A DNA stretch of 64,000 bases from Clostridium niameyense (GCF_001243045.1 NZ_LN849007.1:62001-126000), one strand, 5' to 3'. Counted from the stretch's first letter, positions 16,869-26,698 are shown. The notes: generated by a model not told the origin, from the letters alone. Made by a program: numbers and translations.

Positions 16869-17531
16869 ATGAGCAGAATAAGTGTTTTCACAGGACATTT
16901 TGGTAGTGGTAAAACAGAAATATCAGTAAATTACGCAAAAAAACTAGCAAGACAAGGTAAAAAAGTAGCCATAGTTGATATTGACATTGTAAATCCATAC
17001 TTTTGCTCTAGAAATTTAAAAAAAGAATTTGATGAGCTTGGTATAAAGGTTATAGCATCAGATCCAAATCTTATGAATGCAGAGCTAATGGTAGTTCCAA
17101 GCGAAGTTATGGCTGTATTTAATGACAAAAGTTATGAGGTAGTTATGGACATTGGTGGGGATGATCAAGGTGCTACGGTACTTGGTCAATATAACAGATA
17201 CTTTAGGGAAGAGGACTATGATATGTATTTTGTAATAAATAATAATAGACCTCTTACATCTACAACTGAAGATACAATCGAATATATTAAATCTATCGAG
17301 CATGCATCAAGATTAAAAGTAAATTATCTTATATCAAATTCAAATTTATCCTATGATACTACTGTGGATCATATTCTAAATGGAGACAAGCTTGTAAAAG
17401 AACTTTCAGAAAAGATAAATGTTCCATATAAGTATGTAGTTTGTGATAAGAAATTTGTAAACGATATACAAGGTAAGGTTCATGCTGAAATATTGCCTGT
17501 AGATATATATATGAAACCACCTTGGAGATAA
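16869..17531 (+). CDS. P-loop ATPase of the MinD/ParA type, linked to oxidoreductase operon
   Basis: Walker A is GHFGSGKTE near residues 8-16, followed by KVAIVDIDIVNPYF, the usual MinD/SIMIBI switch strand, and VVMDIGGDDQGA as the Walker B region. The family is seen next to ferredoxin-dependent 2-oxoacid oxidoreductase genes; a role in assembling or activating the enzyme (for example with iron-sulfur clusters) is a guess from context. It is the first gene of the operon, behind the structured leader, and ends 77 nt before the ferredoxin subunit gene. Confidence 0.82.
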   Translation: MSRISVFTGHFGSGKTEISVNYAKKLARQGKKVAIVDIDIVNPYFCSRNLKKEFDELGIKVIASDPNLMNAELMVVPSEVMAVFNDKSYEVVMDIGGDDQGATVLGQYNRYFREEDYDMYFVINNNRPLTSTTEDTIEYIKSIEHASRLKVNYLISNSNLSYDTTVDHILNGDKLVKELSEKINVPYKYVVCDKKFVNDIQGKVHAEILPVDIYMKPPWR

Positions 17532-17608
17532 TTATTTTATAATAAAATTTAGTGATAGCATAAATTTTAATAAATATACTACTTATTAAATCTTAAGGAG
17601 GGGTTGAA

Positions 17609-17818
17609 ATGCCAAAAGTAATATTTAGGGAAGAAAGATGTAAAGGCTGTGGTCATTGCATCAATGCGTGTCCTAAAAAAATAATAAGTTTCTCAGATAA
17701 ATTAAATATAAAAGGGTATCATCCCGCAACAATAGTTGATGAAAAGAAAGATGATTGTATAGCTTGTGCATCATGTGCAAGAATATGCCCAGATTGTGTA
17801 ATAACAGTAGAAAAGTAA
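17609..17818 (+). CDS. 2-oxoacid:ferredoxin oxidoreductase, 4Fe-4S (delta) subunit
   Basis: A 69-residue dicluster ferredoxin with CKGCGHCINACPK near residues 11-23 and CIACASCARICPD near 49-61, each able to hold one 4Fe-4S cluster. In four-subunit oxidoreductases this subunit carries electrons from the thiamine-diphosphate centre to free ferredoxin. AAGGAGGGG precedes the ATG, and the alpha gene follows after 16 nt. Confidence 0.93.
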   Translation: MPKVIFREERCKGCGHCINACPKKIISFSDKLNIKGYHPATIVDEKKDDCIACASCARICPDCVITVEK

Positions 17819-17834
17819 AAGGAGGGGTTATATA

Positions 17835-18905
17835 ATGGGTCAAAAAGTTTTAATGAAAGGTAATGAAGCTATAGGAGAAGCTGCCATCCAATCTGGATGT
17901 GAATGTTTCTTTGGATATCCAATTACTCCACAAACAGAAGTTGCAGCTTACATGTCAAAGAAGATGCCTAAAATAAATAAGACATTTTTACAAGCTGAAA
18001 GTGAAATCGCTGCTATAAACATGGTTTATGGTGCAGCAGGAAGTGGTGTAAGATGTATGACATCTTCAAGTTCACCAGGAATAAGCTTAAAATCAGAAGG
18101 AATTTCTTATATAGCTGCAGCTGAGCTTCCATGTGTTCTAATCAATATTGTTAGAGGAGGTCCAGGACTTGGAAGTATCCAACCTGCGCAATCAGATTAC
18201 TTCCAAGCAACAAAAGCAAGTGGACATGGTGATTTTAATATGCCAGTACTAGCTCCATCTTCAATACAAGAAATGGTTGACTTAATACAAGATGCATTTG
18301 ATATTGCTGATATATACAGAACACCTTGTATGGTTATGGGTGATGGAATGCTTGGACAAATGATGGAACCAGTTGAATTTAAGGAAAGACCTCATAAAGA
18401 TCTTCCTAAAAAAGATTGGGCAGCTAATGGATTACATGGAAGAAAGAAACACAACATAATAAATTCATTATATTTACAACCAGAAATATTAGAAAAGCAT
18501 AATGAACATTTACAAGAAAAATATAATACAATAAAAGAAAATGAAGTTAGATATGAATTATTTAATTGCGATAAAGAGTGTGATTTAATATTAGTTGCAT
18601 ATGGAACAACTTCAAGAATATGCAAAAACGTTGTTAAGTTAGCAGCAGAAGAGGGAATTACATTAGGATTAATAAGACCTATAACAATTTGGCCATTCCC
18701 ATTTGAAGCATTTGAAAAGACTATAGATAAAACAAAACATGGTTACTTATCAGTAGAAATGAGTTGTGGTCAAATGGTTTATGACGTTAAATTAGCAGCA
18801 AATGGAAGAAAACCAGTTGATTTCTATGGAAGAACAGGCGGTATGGTTCCAGATCAATCAGATATACTAGATAAAGTAAAAGCTATAGTAGGAGGTGTTA
18901 AATAA
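17835..18905 (+). CDS. vorB: 2-oxoacid:ferredoxin oxidoreductase, alpha subunit
   Basis: Starts with KGNEAIGEAAIQSGCECFFG and PITPQTEVAAYM, the pyrimidine-domain signature of KorA/VorB proteins, and ends with the transketolase-C-like segment LILVAYGTTSRI and GRTGGMVP. It pairs with the beta subunit to oxidise a 2-oxoacid to acyl-CoA with reduction of ferredoxin. Subunit size and order (delta, alpha, beta, gamma) suit branched-chain (VOR) or 2-oxoglutarate (KOR) enzymes; adjacency to two butyrate kinases favours 2-oxoisovalerate. Sequence alone does not settle the substrate. The stop overlaps the next ATG region. Confidence 0.92.
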   Translation: MGQKVLMKGNEAIGEAAIQSGCECFFGYPITPQTEVAAYMSKKMPKINKTFLQAESEIAAINMVYGAAGSGVRCMTSSSSPGISLKSEGISYIAAAELPCVLINIVRGGPGLGSIQPAQSDYFQATKASGHGDFNMPVLAPSSIQEMVDLIQDAFDIADIYRTPCMVMGDGMLGQMMEPVEFKERPHKDLPKKDWAANGLHGRKKHNIINSLYLQPEILEKHNEHLQEKYNTIKENEVRYELFNCDKECDLILVAYGTTSRICKNVVKLAAEEGITLGLIRPITIWPFPFEAFEKTIDKTKHGYLSVEMSCGQMVYDVKLAANGRKPVDFYGRTGGMVPDQSDILDKVKAIVGGVK

Positions 18906-19654
18906 TGTCTATTGTATATCAACCACCTAAAGCATTAATGGATGTTCCTACACATTATTGTCCAGGATGTACACATGGTGTTATTCATAAACTAGTTGCT
19001 GAGGCTATAGATGAACTTGGAATATTAGATAAAACTATAGGAGTTGCTCCAGTTGGATGTTCAGTTTTAGCATATAATTATTTTGCGTGTGATATGTTTG
19101 AAGCAGCACACGGTAGAGCTCCAGCAGTTGCAACAGGTATAAAGAGATCTCATCCAGATTCAGTAGTATTTACTTATCAAGGAGATGGAGATTTAGCTGC
19201 AATCGGAACAGCTGAAATCGTTCATATTGCAAACAGAGGTGAAAACGTTACAACAATATTTGTAAATAACTGTATATATGGTATGACAGGTGGACAAATG
19301 GCACCTACAACATTACCAGGACAAGTAACAGAAACTACTCCATATGGTAGAGATGTAAAATATGCAGGATACCCAGTTAGAGTAGCTGAAATGATAGCTA
19401 CTTTATCAGGAGCTTGTTATGTAGAAAGAGTATCAGTAGATACTGTTCCAAATATATTAAAAGCTAAAAAAGCTATAAAGAAAGCTTTCCAAAATCAATT
19501 AGAAGGAAAAGGATTCTCATTAGTAGAGGTATTATCAATTTGCCCAACTAACTGGGGACTATCTCCTCAAGAGTCATTAAATTGGTTAAGAGAAAATATG
19601 ATTCCATACTATCCTCTTGGCGTTAAGAAGGATATAACTGGGGAGGTGAAATAA
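18905..19654 (+). CDS. 2-oxoacid:ferredoxin oxidoreductase, beta (TPP-binding) subunit
   Basis: Carries the thiamine diphosphate site: HYCPGCTHGVIHKL near residues 17-30, and GDGDLAAIG followed by NNCIYGMTGGQ, the GDG-N25-NN magnesium/TPP motif. It begins one nucleotide inside the alpha gene and abuts the gamma gene, so the subunits are translated together. VSICPTNWG near the end is typical of the KorB/VorA group. Confidence 0.94.
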   Translation: MSIVYQPPKALMDVPTHYCPGCTHGVIHKLVAEAIDELGILDKTIGVAPVGCSVLAYNYFACDMFEAAHGRAPAVATGIKRSHPDSVVFTYQGDGDLAAIGTAEIVHIANRGENVTTIFVNNCIYGMTGGQMAPTTLPGQVTETTPYGRDVKYAGYPVRVAEMIATLSGACYVERVSVDTVPNILKAKKAIKKAFQNQLEGKGFSLVEVLSICPTNWGLSPQESLNWLRENMIPYYPLGVKKDITGEVK

Positions 19655-20185
19655 ATGGCATCACAACAAATAATATTTGCAGGTTTTGGTGGTCAAGGTA
19701 TATTATCAATGGGTAAATTCTTAGCATATGCAGGAATGGATTCAAACATGGAAGTTTCATGGTTACCTTCTTATGGTCCAGAAATGAGAGGAGGTACAGC
19801 TAACTGTTCAGTTGTTCTATCAGATACACCAGTAGGTTCTCCTATAGTAACAGCACCAGATACATTAGTTGTAATGAATAGACCTTCTTTAGATAAATTT
19901 GAAGATATGGTAGCTCCAGGTGGACTAATTGTATTAGATTCTAACCTAGTTGATAGAATGCCAGAAAGAAAAGACATAAAGGTTATAGCTATCCCAGCTC
20001 AAGATGAAGCTGAAAAATTAGGTAGCACAAAAATAGCAAATATGATTCTTTTAGGAGCTCTTGTAAAAGAAACAGGAATAGTTACTATGGATGAAATCAC
20101 TTCATCATTAAAAGACCATGGTAAAGAAAAATTCTTTGAATCAAATAAGGCTGCTCTTAAGGTAGGAGAAGGATACGCAAAATAG
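19655..20185 (+). CDS. 2-oxoacid:ferredoxin oxidoreductase, gamma subunit
   Basis: The 176-residue protein opens with IIFAGFGGQGILSMGKFLAYAG and has SWLPSYGPEMRGGTANCSVV, the KorC/VorC signature for the subunit that helps bind coenzyme A. It starts directly after the beta stop codon with GGGGAGGTG as ribosome site. It is the last gene of the operon, followed by a strong terminator. Confidence 0.94.
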   Translation: MASQQIIFAGFGGQGILSMGKFLAYAGMDSNMEVSWLPSYGPEMRGGTANCSVVLSDTPVGSPIVTAPDTLVVMNRPSLDKFEDMVAPGGLIVLDSNLVDRMPERKDIKVIAIPAQDEAEKLGSTKIANMILLGALVKETGIVTMDEITSSLKDHGKEKFFESNKAALKVGEGYAK

Positions 20186-20213
20186 AAAATAAGTTAATAT
20201 ATTCTTCTATAAG

Positions 20214-20250
20214 ACCAGTGAAGATTTGATATATCTTCACTGGTTTTTAT
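20214..20250 (+). terminator. Terminator of the oxidoreductase operon
   Basis: ACCAGTGAAGAT / ATCTTCACTGGT 12-bp stem with a 7-nt loop and TTTTTAT. Confidence 0.88.
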
Positions 20251-20281
20251 ATTCATATTAATATATGCTATACTTTAACTA

Positions 20282-20310
20282 TTGTTAGCAGTATTAAACT
20301 ATAATATAAT
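20282..20310 (+). promoter_or_regulatory. Sigma-A promoter of glmM
   Basis: TTGTTA (20282-20287), 17-nt spacer, TATAAT (20305-20310). Start near 20317, about 30 nt before the glmM ATG. glmM thus has its own transcript, unlike the usual cdaA-cdaR-glmM operon. Confidence 0.65.
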
Positions 20311-20346
20311 ATCTATGTGTATTTAAAAAATAGGAGTGATTTTAAT

Positions 20347-21699
20347 ATGAGTAGAATGTTTGGTACCGATGGAGTTAGGGGAGTAGCAAATAAGGAATTA
20401 ACATCAGAGTTAGCATATAAATTAGGAAAAGCAGGAGCATATGTTTTAACTGAAGGTGCTCATAGACCTAAGATATTGGTGGGAATGGATACCAGAATAT
20501 CAGGACATATGTTAGAAGCTGCTTTAGTTTCAGGAATATTATCCGTTGGAGCGGAAGCTATATGCGTGGGTGTAATACCAACACCAGCAGTAGCATATTT
20601 AACAAGAAAGTATAATGCAGATGCAGGGGTAGTTATCTCAGCTTCTCATAATCCAGTAGAGTATAATGGAATAAAGTTTTTTAATAAAAAAGGATATAAA
20701 TTATCTGATGAATTAGAAGATAAAATACAAGCATTGATAGAGAGTGAGTTTCAAGGAGTACCTGTTCTAACTGGTGAAAACATAGGAAGAAAAGTAGAAG
20801 ATGAAAATGAAGCTATTAGAGATTATATAGATTTTGCTAAATCTACTATAAAGGGAGATTTAAAAGGACTTAAAGTAGCATTAGATTGTGCCAATGGAGC
20901 ATCTTATATAACTTCTGTAGAAGCCTTTAAGGAGTTAGGAGCAGAAGTTCATGTAATAAACAATAATCCAGATGGCATTAATATAAATGAAAATTGTGGT
21001 TCAACTCATCCGAAGCAATTAATGAACTATGTAGTAGAAAATAAATGTGATATAGGTTTAGCTTTTGATGGGGATGCAGATAGATGCCTGGCTATAGATG
21101 AAAAGGGAACTCTAATAAGTGGAGATTTTATATTGGCCATATGTGGGGAACAATTAAAGCAAAAAGGTGAATTAAAGGACAATACTATAGTTATAACAGT
21201 TATGAGTAATTTAGGATTAGATATAGCGATGAAAAAGCAAGGTATAAAAACTATAAAGACTAAAGTTGGAGATAGATATGTACTTGAAGAAATGCTTAAG
21301 CATGGTTATAACATAGGTGGGGAACAATCAGGTCATATAATATTTACTGATTTTAATACAACAGGTGATGGATTAATAACAGCACTACATTTATCTTCTG
21401 TAGTTAAAGAAAGTGGAAAGACTTTATCTGAATTATGTTCAATAATGAAGGAGTTACCACAAGTATTGGTAAATGCTAAAGTTCCTAATGACAAAAAGGA
21501 TATATACTTAAAAGACGAAAAAATAAAAGATGAAATAGATAAAATTACAAGAAAAATGGACGGTTGTGGAAGGGTACTTATAAGACCTTCAGGTACAGAA
21601 CCTTTAGTAAGAGTAATGTTGGAAGGCGAAGATCAAAAGGAAATTGATAGTATAGCACATTCTTTAGCTAAATTAATAGAGAGTAAAGCTAATCAATAA
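20347..21699 (+). CDS. glmM: Phosphoglucosamine mutase
   Basis: Converts glucosamine-6-phosphate to glucosamine-1-phosphate for UDP-GlcNAc and cell-wall synthesis. The catalytic phosphoserine is Ser-100 in [12 protein letters not shown]; the magnesium loop is FDGDADRCL, and the phosphate-binding end is [12 protein letters not shown]. The 450-residue length is standard. The ATG at 20347 has AGGAGTG upstream; a frame extension to 20317 has no site. In many Firmicutes it lies with cdaA-cdaR and glmS; here it is 7 kb from cdaR and 13 kb from glmS. Confidence 0.97.
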   Translation: MSRMFGTDGVRGVANKELTSELAYKLGKAGAYVLTEGAHRPKILVGMDTRISGHMLEAALVSGILSVGAEAICVGVIPTPAVAYLTRKYNADAGVVISASHNPVEYNGIKFFNKKGYKLSDELEDKIQALIESEFQGVPVLTGENIGRKVEDENEAIRDYIDFAKSTIKGDLKGLKVALDCANGASYITSVEAFKELGAEVHVINNNPDGININENCGSTHPKQLMNYVVENKCDIGLAFDGDADRCLAIDEKGTLISGDFILAICGEQLKQKGELKDNTIVITVMSNLGLDIAMKKQGIKTIKTKVGDRYVLEEMLKHGYNIGGEQSGHIIFTDFNTTGDGLITALHLSSVVKESGKTLSELCSIMKELPQVLVNAKVPNDKKDIYLKDEKIKDEIDKITRKMDGCGRVLIRPSGTEPLVRVMLEGEDQKEIDSIAHSLAKLIESKANQ

Positions 21700-21706
21700 T
21701 TTTTAA

Positions 21707-21746
21707 AAGGTAGTTTCAAGTTATTTGTAAACTACCTTATTTTTTT
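21707..21746 (+). terminator. Terminator of glmM
   Basis: AAGGTAGTTT / AAACTACCTT stem, then ATTTTTTT. The rest of the gap up to 22045 is A+T-rich and holds the SorC-gene promoter and palindrome. Confidence 0.85.
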
Positions 21747-21955
21747 AGTTTGGGAGTTAAATAAAAATTAAAATATTAAGAAAATTAAAAATGTAAATGA
21801 TTAAAAATATTAAAAATTAGCGTAAAACCATAAAATATTATAAAAATAAAAGCTAATCACTAGTATTTCTACAAAAAAAGACAAATTCTAAGTTTGATAA
21901 ACTAATACCCTTATTATATTATTATATTAAATCAAATGAACAAAATTTCACTTAA

Positions 21956-21984
21956 TGCACAAATGTGCAAAAGCTGTTTATAAT
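21956..21984 (+). promoter_or_regulatory. Promoter region with 14-bp palindrome upstream of sorC-family gene
   Basis: TGCACA-AA-TGTGCA (21956-21969) is a perfect palindrome that occupies the -35 position relative to TATAAT at 21979-21984. It is a good candidate operator for the SorC-family regulator encoded just downstream. Nothing else is evident between 21750 and 21950 beyond A+T-rich DNA. Confidence 0.5.
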
Positions 21985-22045
21985 ATAACAAGTGATTTGA
22001 ATCTATAATTAGGGTGAATAATTATGGAAGGATCGATAATAAACT

Positions 22046-23014
22046 ATGAAATATGATAAAAAAATTTTATATAAGGTTGCACAAATGTACTATATTGATA
22101 ATATGACACAATCTGAAATTGCTAAAAAGTTAGGACAATACAGAACAACTATAAGCAGAATGTTAAAGAAGGCTAGAGAAGAAGAAATCGTAACCATAAG
22201 CATTAAAAATAGTTCAGATGGATGTTTTGAACTTGAAAATGCTTTAGAGAAAACCTTTAAATTAAAAGAAGCTATAGTAGTCCCAACAGATAAAAATGAA
22301 GCTGAAAGTATAAGACTTAAAAAGATAGGTCAAGCTGGAAGTGAATTTTTAAAAAGGATAATACAAGATGGTGACACAGTAGGGTTTGCTTGGGGACGTT
22401 CTGTGGGAGTTATGTCTAATGAATTAAGAGATTGCAAGAAGGTGTCAGCTAATATAATACCTCTTGTAGGTGGTCCCCCAAGTGATATGGAAAGTAGATA
22501 TCATGTTAATACAATACTATCTAAAGTAAGCAGTGAATTTAATGCTAAAGGATATTATTTATATGCTCCCGCAATAACTGCTAAAAAGGAAACTAAAGAA
22601 GCTATTATGCATGATAGTAATTTAAAAGGGATACTAGAGTTGTGGAATAGGGTTAATAAAGTAGTAGTAGGAATAGGAGCACCACTTAAAGGTAACAACT
22701 TAATTTGGAGTGGTTACTTTGGAGATGATGATATAAAGCTTCTTAAGGATGTTAATGCTATTGGAGATATATGTTCAAGATTTTTCGATATAAATGGAAA
22801 TACTGTAGATGACAAAATTAAAGATAGAATAATAAGTATAGAAATAGAAAAATTAAAGAATATGGAATATTCAATAGGTATAGCAGAGTCAGAAGAAAAA
22901 ATTTGGTCAATATTAGGGGCTTTAAGAGGAAATTTTGTAAATGTTTTAATAACAAATAACGAAACAGCACAAAAAGTTTTAGATTTAAATGAGCAATTAA
23001 AAAATAATAAATAA
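22046..23014 (+). CDS. SorC-family sugar-responsive transcriptional regulator
   Basis: N-terminal HTH at about residues 5-55 (YKVAQMYYIDNMTQSEIAKK, TTISRMLKKAREE) followed by the SorC sugar-phosphate-binding domain (GFAWGRSVGVMSNEL, GGPPSDMESRYH, VVVGIGAP, GDICSRFFDING). It heads the sorbitol-type PTS operon and probably controls it, with a phosphorylated sugar or polyol as effector. The ATG at 22046 has GGAAGGA at a long spacing; a 10-codon frame opening at ATG 22024 overlaps this start and could couple translation. Confidence 0.92.
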   Translation: MKYDKKILYKVAQMYYIDNMTQSEIAKKLGQYRTTISRMLKKAREEEIVTISIKNSSDGCFELENALEKTFKLKEAIVVPTDKNEAESIRLKKIGQAGSEFLKRIIQDGDTVGFAWGRSVGVMSNELRDCKKVSANIIPLVGGPPSDMESRYHVNTILSKVSSEFNAKGYYLYAPAITAKKETKEAIMHDSNLKGILELWNRVNKVVVGIGAPLKGNNLIWSGYFGDDDIKLLKDVNAIGDICSRFFDINGNTVDDKIKDRIISIEIEKLKNMEYSIGIAESEEKIWSILGALRGNFVNVLITNNETAQKVLDLNEQLKNNK

Positions 23015-23050
23015 ATATAAATTTTTAAGGGTTGAAGGGAGTCTTATAAA

Positions 23051-24100
23051 ATGGAAGGAAAAATGAAAGCAGTAGCATTACACGCAATTAAGGATTTAAG
23101 ATATGAAGATGTGGATATACCTAAAATAGGAGAAGATGATGTATTAGTTAAAGTAAAATATGTAGGTATTTGTGGATCAGATATGCCAAGAGCTATGGTA
23201 AGTGGAGCATATCACTATCCAACAATAACAGGACATGAATTTTCAGGAGAAGTTGCTGAACTAGGACAAAATGTTGAAAATTTAAAGGTAGGACAAAAAG
23301 TTACAGTAGCACCACTAATACCATGTGGTACATGCGAATTCTGTAAGAAAGGTGAATTTGCTTTATGTGAAACTTATCAATTCTTAGGTTCAAGAAATGA
23401 TGGTGGATTTGCAGAATATGTAAGAGTGCCAAAAGCAAACATATTACCAATCCCAGAAGGACTAGATTTAGAAACAGCTGCAGGAATAGAACCAGCATCA
23501 ATATCCTATCAAGCAGTTAGTAAGACAAATATAAAAGTTGGAGATACAGTAGCAGTAGTTGGATGTGGACCAATAGGACAATTTGCTATACAATGGGCAA
23601 AAATATTTGGGGCATCTAAAGTAATTGCTGTAGATGTTTTAGAGGACAAACTTCAATTAGCAAAGGAGTTAGGAGCAGACGTTATAGTAAACAGTAAAGA
23701 ATGTGATGCAGTTGAAAAAGTATTAGAAATTACAAATGGTGGAGTACAAGCTGTTGTAGAAACTGCAGGAATTAAATTTACAGAAGAACAATCAGTTCTT
23801 ATGTGTAGAAAACATGGAAGAGTAATTTATCTTGGAATTTCTCACGATGAATTAAAATTTAGTGCTAAAACACTTGATAGAATAATGCGCGGAGAAATAA
23901 CACTACAAGGTTCATGGAATTCATATTCAGCTCCATTCCCAGGAATTGCTTGGAGTGCTACACTAGATTTCATGAAAAAAGGACAAATAGTGTTTAAACC
24001 AATGATATCTCACAAAATTAAGTTAGAAGAATTACCAGAGTATTTCTTTAAGATGTTCAATAAAGAAATTAACTACAATAAGGTTTTAGTTGAAATTTAA
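23051..24100 (+). CDS. Zinc-dependent alcohol dehydrogenase, galactitol-1-phosphate 5-dehydrogenase-like
   Basis: Medium-chain dehydrogenase of 349 residues. Catalytic zinc ligands are in GICGSDMPR and ITGHEFSGEV; the structural zinc lobe is CGTCEFCKKGEFALC; the NAD(P) motif is AVVGCGPIGQFA. LGSRNDGGFAEYV and GSWNSYSAPFPG match my memory of E. coli GatD better than sorbitol dehydrogenase. The likely reaction is oxidation of a hexitol phosphate to a ketose phosphate. It lies between the regulator and the sorbitol-type PTS genes, alongside a separate SDR dehydrogenase, so its true polyol is uncertain. Confidence 0.85.
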   Translation: MEGKMKAVALHAIKDLRYEDVDIPKIGEDDVLVKVKYVGICGSDMPRAMVSGAYHYPTITGHEFSGEVAELGQNVENLKVGQKVTVAPLIPCGTCEFCKKGEFALCETYQFLGSRNDGGFAEYVRVPKANILPIPEGLDLETAAGIEPASISYQAVSKTNIKVGDTVAVVGCGPIGQFAIQWAKIFGASKVIAVDVLEDKLQLAKELGADVIVNSKECDAVEKVLEITNGGVQAVVETAGIKFTEEQSVLMCRKHGRVIYLGISHDELKFSAKTLDRIMRGEITLQGSWNSYSAPFPGIAWSATLDFMKKGQIVFKPMISHKIKLEELPEYFFKMFNKEINYNKVLVEI

Positions 24101-24114
24101 TAGAGGGTGAATTT

Positions 24115-24519
24115 ATGTTTATAAAAATAGTAATTGTTATTGGACTTGCTTGGCTTTTACAAATAGGATTAGGTTTTTTACAATTTAAAGATTTTAATAA
24201 AAATTTTAAAGAAATGCGTAAAAAAGGAAGAGTAGTAATAGGAAAAAATAAAGGCCGTTTCAAAAGAGGATATATGATACTTATTTCTATAGATGAAGAT
24301 TGTTGTATATTAGAAAGTAGAGTCATGAAGGGCATTACTATTTTGGCTAGATTTAAAACTATGGAGATTCTAAACGGTGAGAATCTCCATAGTATAAACC
24401 CAGATATATTAGAAACTATAGATAAACAAATAATTTTATCCATTAAGAATGGAATTGAAAATTATAATAATTACTACAAAGAACAGGAGGAGATAAATAA
24501 GGGTGTAGCTCTTCAATAA
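24115..24519 (+). CDS. gutM: Glucitol operon activator GutM
   Basis: A 134-residue protein with an N-terminal hydrophobic helix (FIKIVIVIGLAWLLQIGLGF) and a basic stretch including GKNKGRFKRGYM, typical of GutM/SrlM proteins found inside sorbitol PTS operons. In enterobacteria GutM acts positively on the operon; its mechanism is not clear. Position between the dehydrogenase and srlA, 14 nt after the former, supports the call. Confidence 0.88.
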   Translation: MFIKIVIVIGLAWLLQIGLGFLQFKDFNKNFKEMRKKGRVVIGKNKGRFKRGYMILISIDEDCCILESRVMKGITILARFKTMEILNGENLHSINPDILETIDKQIILSIKNGIENYNNYYKEQEEINKGVALQ

Positions 24520-24584
24520 TATAACTTTAACTATAAAATTTTTAATGAATTTAATAAAAAATTTAACTAAAGGGAGAGGAAGTT

Positions 24585-25130
24585 ATGGATTTTTTAACTA
24601 ATCTAGCTAAAGGTTTTATTGGTTTATTTCAAGAGGGTGGAAATACTTTTGTAGGAATGGCAAAAGGAATAATACCTACGTTGATTATGCTTTTAGTTGC
24701 TATGAATGCTTTAATAAGAATAGTTGGACAAGAAAGAATAGAGAAATTAGCAAGAAAAAGTTCAGCTAATCCACTTACAAGATATTTATTATTACCAGTA
24801 ATAGGAACATTTTTCTTTTGTAACCCTATGACGTTATCTTTAGGAAAATTTTTACCAGAGAAATATAAACCAAGTTATTATGCAGCATCATCATATTCTT
24901 GTCATACAATGAATGGTTTATTTCCTCATATAAATCCAGCGGAATTATTTGTTTTTTTAGGTATTGCAAATGGAATAACTCAATTAGGATTATCTACAAC
25001 AGATTTAGCAGTTAGATATTTTCTAGTAGGTATAGTTACAAATTTCTTCAGAGGATGGATAACAGATTTTACAACTTCTTATGTAGAAAAGCAACAAAAG
25101 GTTAAGTTATCTACTGAACTTAAATTCTAG
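24585..25130 (+). CDS. srlA: PTS glucitol/sorbitol transporter subunit IIC
   Basis: Membrane permease subunit of 181 residues (E. coli SrlA has about 187). Hydrophobic segments include [20 protein letters not shown] and [40 protein letters not shown] is characteristic. It forms the translocation channel with the IIBC subunit encoded 13 nt downstream. Confidence 0.94.
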   Translation: MDFLTNLAKGFIGLFQEGGNTFVGMAKGIIPTLIMLLVAMNALIRIVGQERIEKLARKSSANPLTRYLLLPVIGTFFFCNPMTLSLGKFLPEKYKPSYYAASSYSCHTMNGLFPHINPAELFVFLGIANGITQLGLSTTDLAVRYFLVGIVTNFFRGWITDFTTSYVEKQQKVKLSTELKF

Positions 25131-25143
25131 GAGGTGTAATTAA

Positions 25144-26163
25144 ATGGCAAATTATAGAGCAGTAAAAGTTAATGCAGGAAATGGCGGATTTGGAGGACCA
25201 CTTACAATAGTTCCAACAGAACAAAAAAATAAAATAGTTACTATAACTGGTGGAGTTATATCAGAAGTAGCTAAAAAGATGGAAGAACTTACAGGTTGTG
25301 AATTAATAGACGGATTTAAAACAAAAGTACCAGATGAAGAAATTGCCTGTGTAATAATAGATTGTGGTGGTACTTTAAGATGTGGATTATATCCTAAAAA
25401 AGGAATACCAACAATAAATTTAATGCCAGCAGGTCCAAGTGGTCCATTATCTCAATATATTAAACCACACATATATGTATCTTCAGTAAAAGCTAAAAAT
25501 GTAGAATTAGCAGATTCAAATGAAGTTTCTGAAAACGTTTGTGCAGCAAAAGAAGAAAAAGAGGTAAAGGAAACAAAAGAAGTTAAAAAACCAAAATATG
25601 ACACAACAAAGAAAATAACTCAACAATCAGATAGAGGAATAATGACTAAAATAGGAATGGCTCTTGGTAATTTCGTAGGAATGTTATATCAAGCTGGTCG
25701 TGAAACTATAGATACTGTTATAAAAACTATATTACCATTTATGGCATTTGTATGTATGTTAATTGGTATTATATTAAAATCAGGTATAGGTGACGCTTTT
25801 GCATCAGTATTATCACCACTAGCAGGTAGCTTACCAGGATTACTATTACTGTCAGCTATATGTTCATTCCCATTCTTATCACCATTTTTAGGACCGGGTG
25901 CAGTTATAGCTCAAGTTATAGGTGTTTTAATAGGTGTTGAAATAGGTAAAGGTAACATACCACCACATTTGGCATTACCTGCACTATTTGCTATAAACTC
26001 TCAAGCAGCTTGTGACTTTATACCAGTAGGATTAGGCCTTGCCGAAGCTGAACCAGAAACAGTAGAGGTTGGTGTACCAGCCGTTTTATATTCAAGATTC
26101 TTAACAGGTCCAACAACAGTATTTATAGCATGGATTGCAAGCTTTGGACTATATTCTAAATAA
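25144..26163 (+). CDS. srlE: PTS glucitol/sorbitol transporter subunit IIBC
   Basis: N-terminal IIB domain (about residues 1-115) with [11 protein letters not shown] and the phosphorylation-site region [17 protein letters not shown], then a charged linker rich in K/E, then a membrane domain ending in [20 protein letters not shown] and [20 protein letters not shown]. This matches E. coli SrlE throughout. It phosphorylates incoming hexitol using phosphate relayed from EI, HPr and IIA. The linker is longer and more charged than in E. coli. Confidence 0.95.
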   Translation: MANYRAVKVNAGNGGFGGPLTIVPTEQKNKIVTITGGVISEVAKKMEELTGCELIDGFKTKVPDEEIACVIIDCGGTLRCGLYPKKGIPTINLMPAGPSGPLSQYIKPHIYVSSVKAKNVELADSNEVSENVCAAKEEKEVKETKEVKKPKYDTTKKITQQSDRGIMTKIGMALGNFVGMLYQAGRETIDTVIKTILPFMAFVCMLIGIILKSGIGDAFASVLSPLAGSLPGLLLLSAICSFPFLSPFLGPGAVIAQVIGVLIGVEIGKGNIPPHLALPALFAINSQAACDFIPVGLGLAEAEPETVEVGVPAVLYSRFLTGPTTVFIAWIASFGLYSK

Positions 26164-26171
26164 TAAGATTG

Positions 26172-26212
26172 AAAAGAGAATAAAGGATTGAATTCTTTTA
26201 TTCTCTTTTATA
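26172..26212 (+). terminator. Hairpin between srlE and srlB, possible partial terminator
   Basis: AAAAGAGAATAAA / TTTATTCTCTTTT 13-bp stem followed by a weak T-rich run. It splits the operon and may lower or stabilise transcripts on either side. Confidence 0.5.
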
Positions 26213-26297
26213 ACATTTTAATTTAATATAAATTTGAAAATAAATTAATTTTAATTTGATATAGAGAAAATATAATTTAAAATTTGGAGGAGATTTT

Positions 26298-26663
26298 ATG
26301 AAAACTATATATAATACAGTAGTAAATAAATTAGGAATAATGGTTGAAGAATTTTATGGGGAAAATATGATAATTTTATTTAAAGACAATGCTCCAGAGG
26401 AATTAGCGGATTATTGTGTTCTTCATGGTGGGAATGAATTGTCAGAAGAGATAAAATCAGGAGACATATTTAAAATTGATGATGCAGAATATAAGGTTAC
26501 AGCTGTAGGTGATGAAGTTTATAAGAACTTAAAAGATTTAGGACATATCTGTATAAGATTTGATGGAAGTGAAAGTGCTGAATTACCTGGAAGTTTATAT
26601 GTAGAAAAGAAAGATATAACACCAATAAATGAAGGTTCTAAGTTACAAGTTATTAGATTATAA
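26298..26663 (+). CDS. srlB: PTS glucitol/sorbitol transporter subunit IIA
   Basis: A 121-residue soluble IIA component. ELADYCVLHGGNELSEEI holds the likely phospho-histidine; GDEVYKNLKDLGHICIRFDG and ELPGSLYVE are family motifs. It passes phosphate from HPr to the IIB domain of SrlE. GGAGGAG precedes the ATG. Confidence 0.93.
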   Translation: MKTIYNTVVNKLGIMVEEFYGENMIILFKDNAPEELADYCVLHGGNELSEEIKSGDIFKIDDAEYKVTAVGDEVYKNLKDLGHICIRFDGSESAELPGSLYVEKKDITPINEGSKLQVIRL

Positions 26664-26698
26664 TATTTATTAAAATTTAATGATAACGGGGGAAAATC

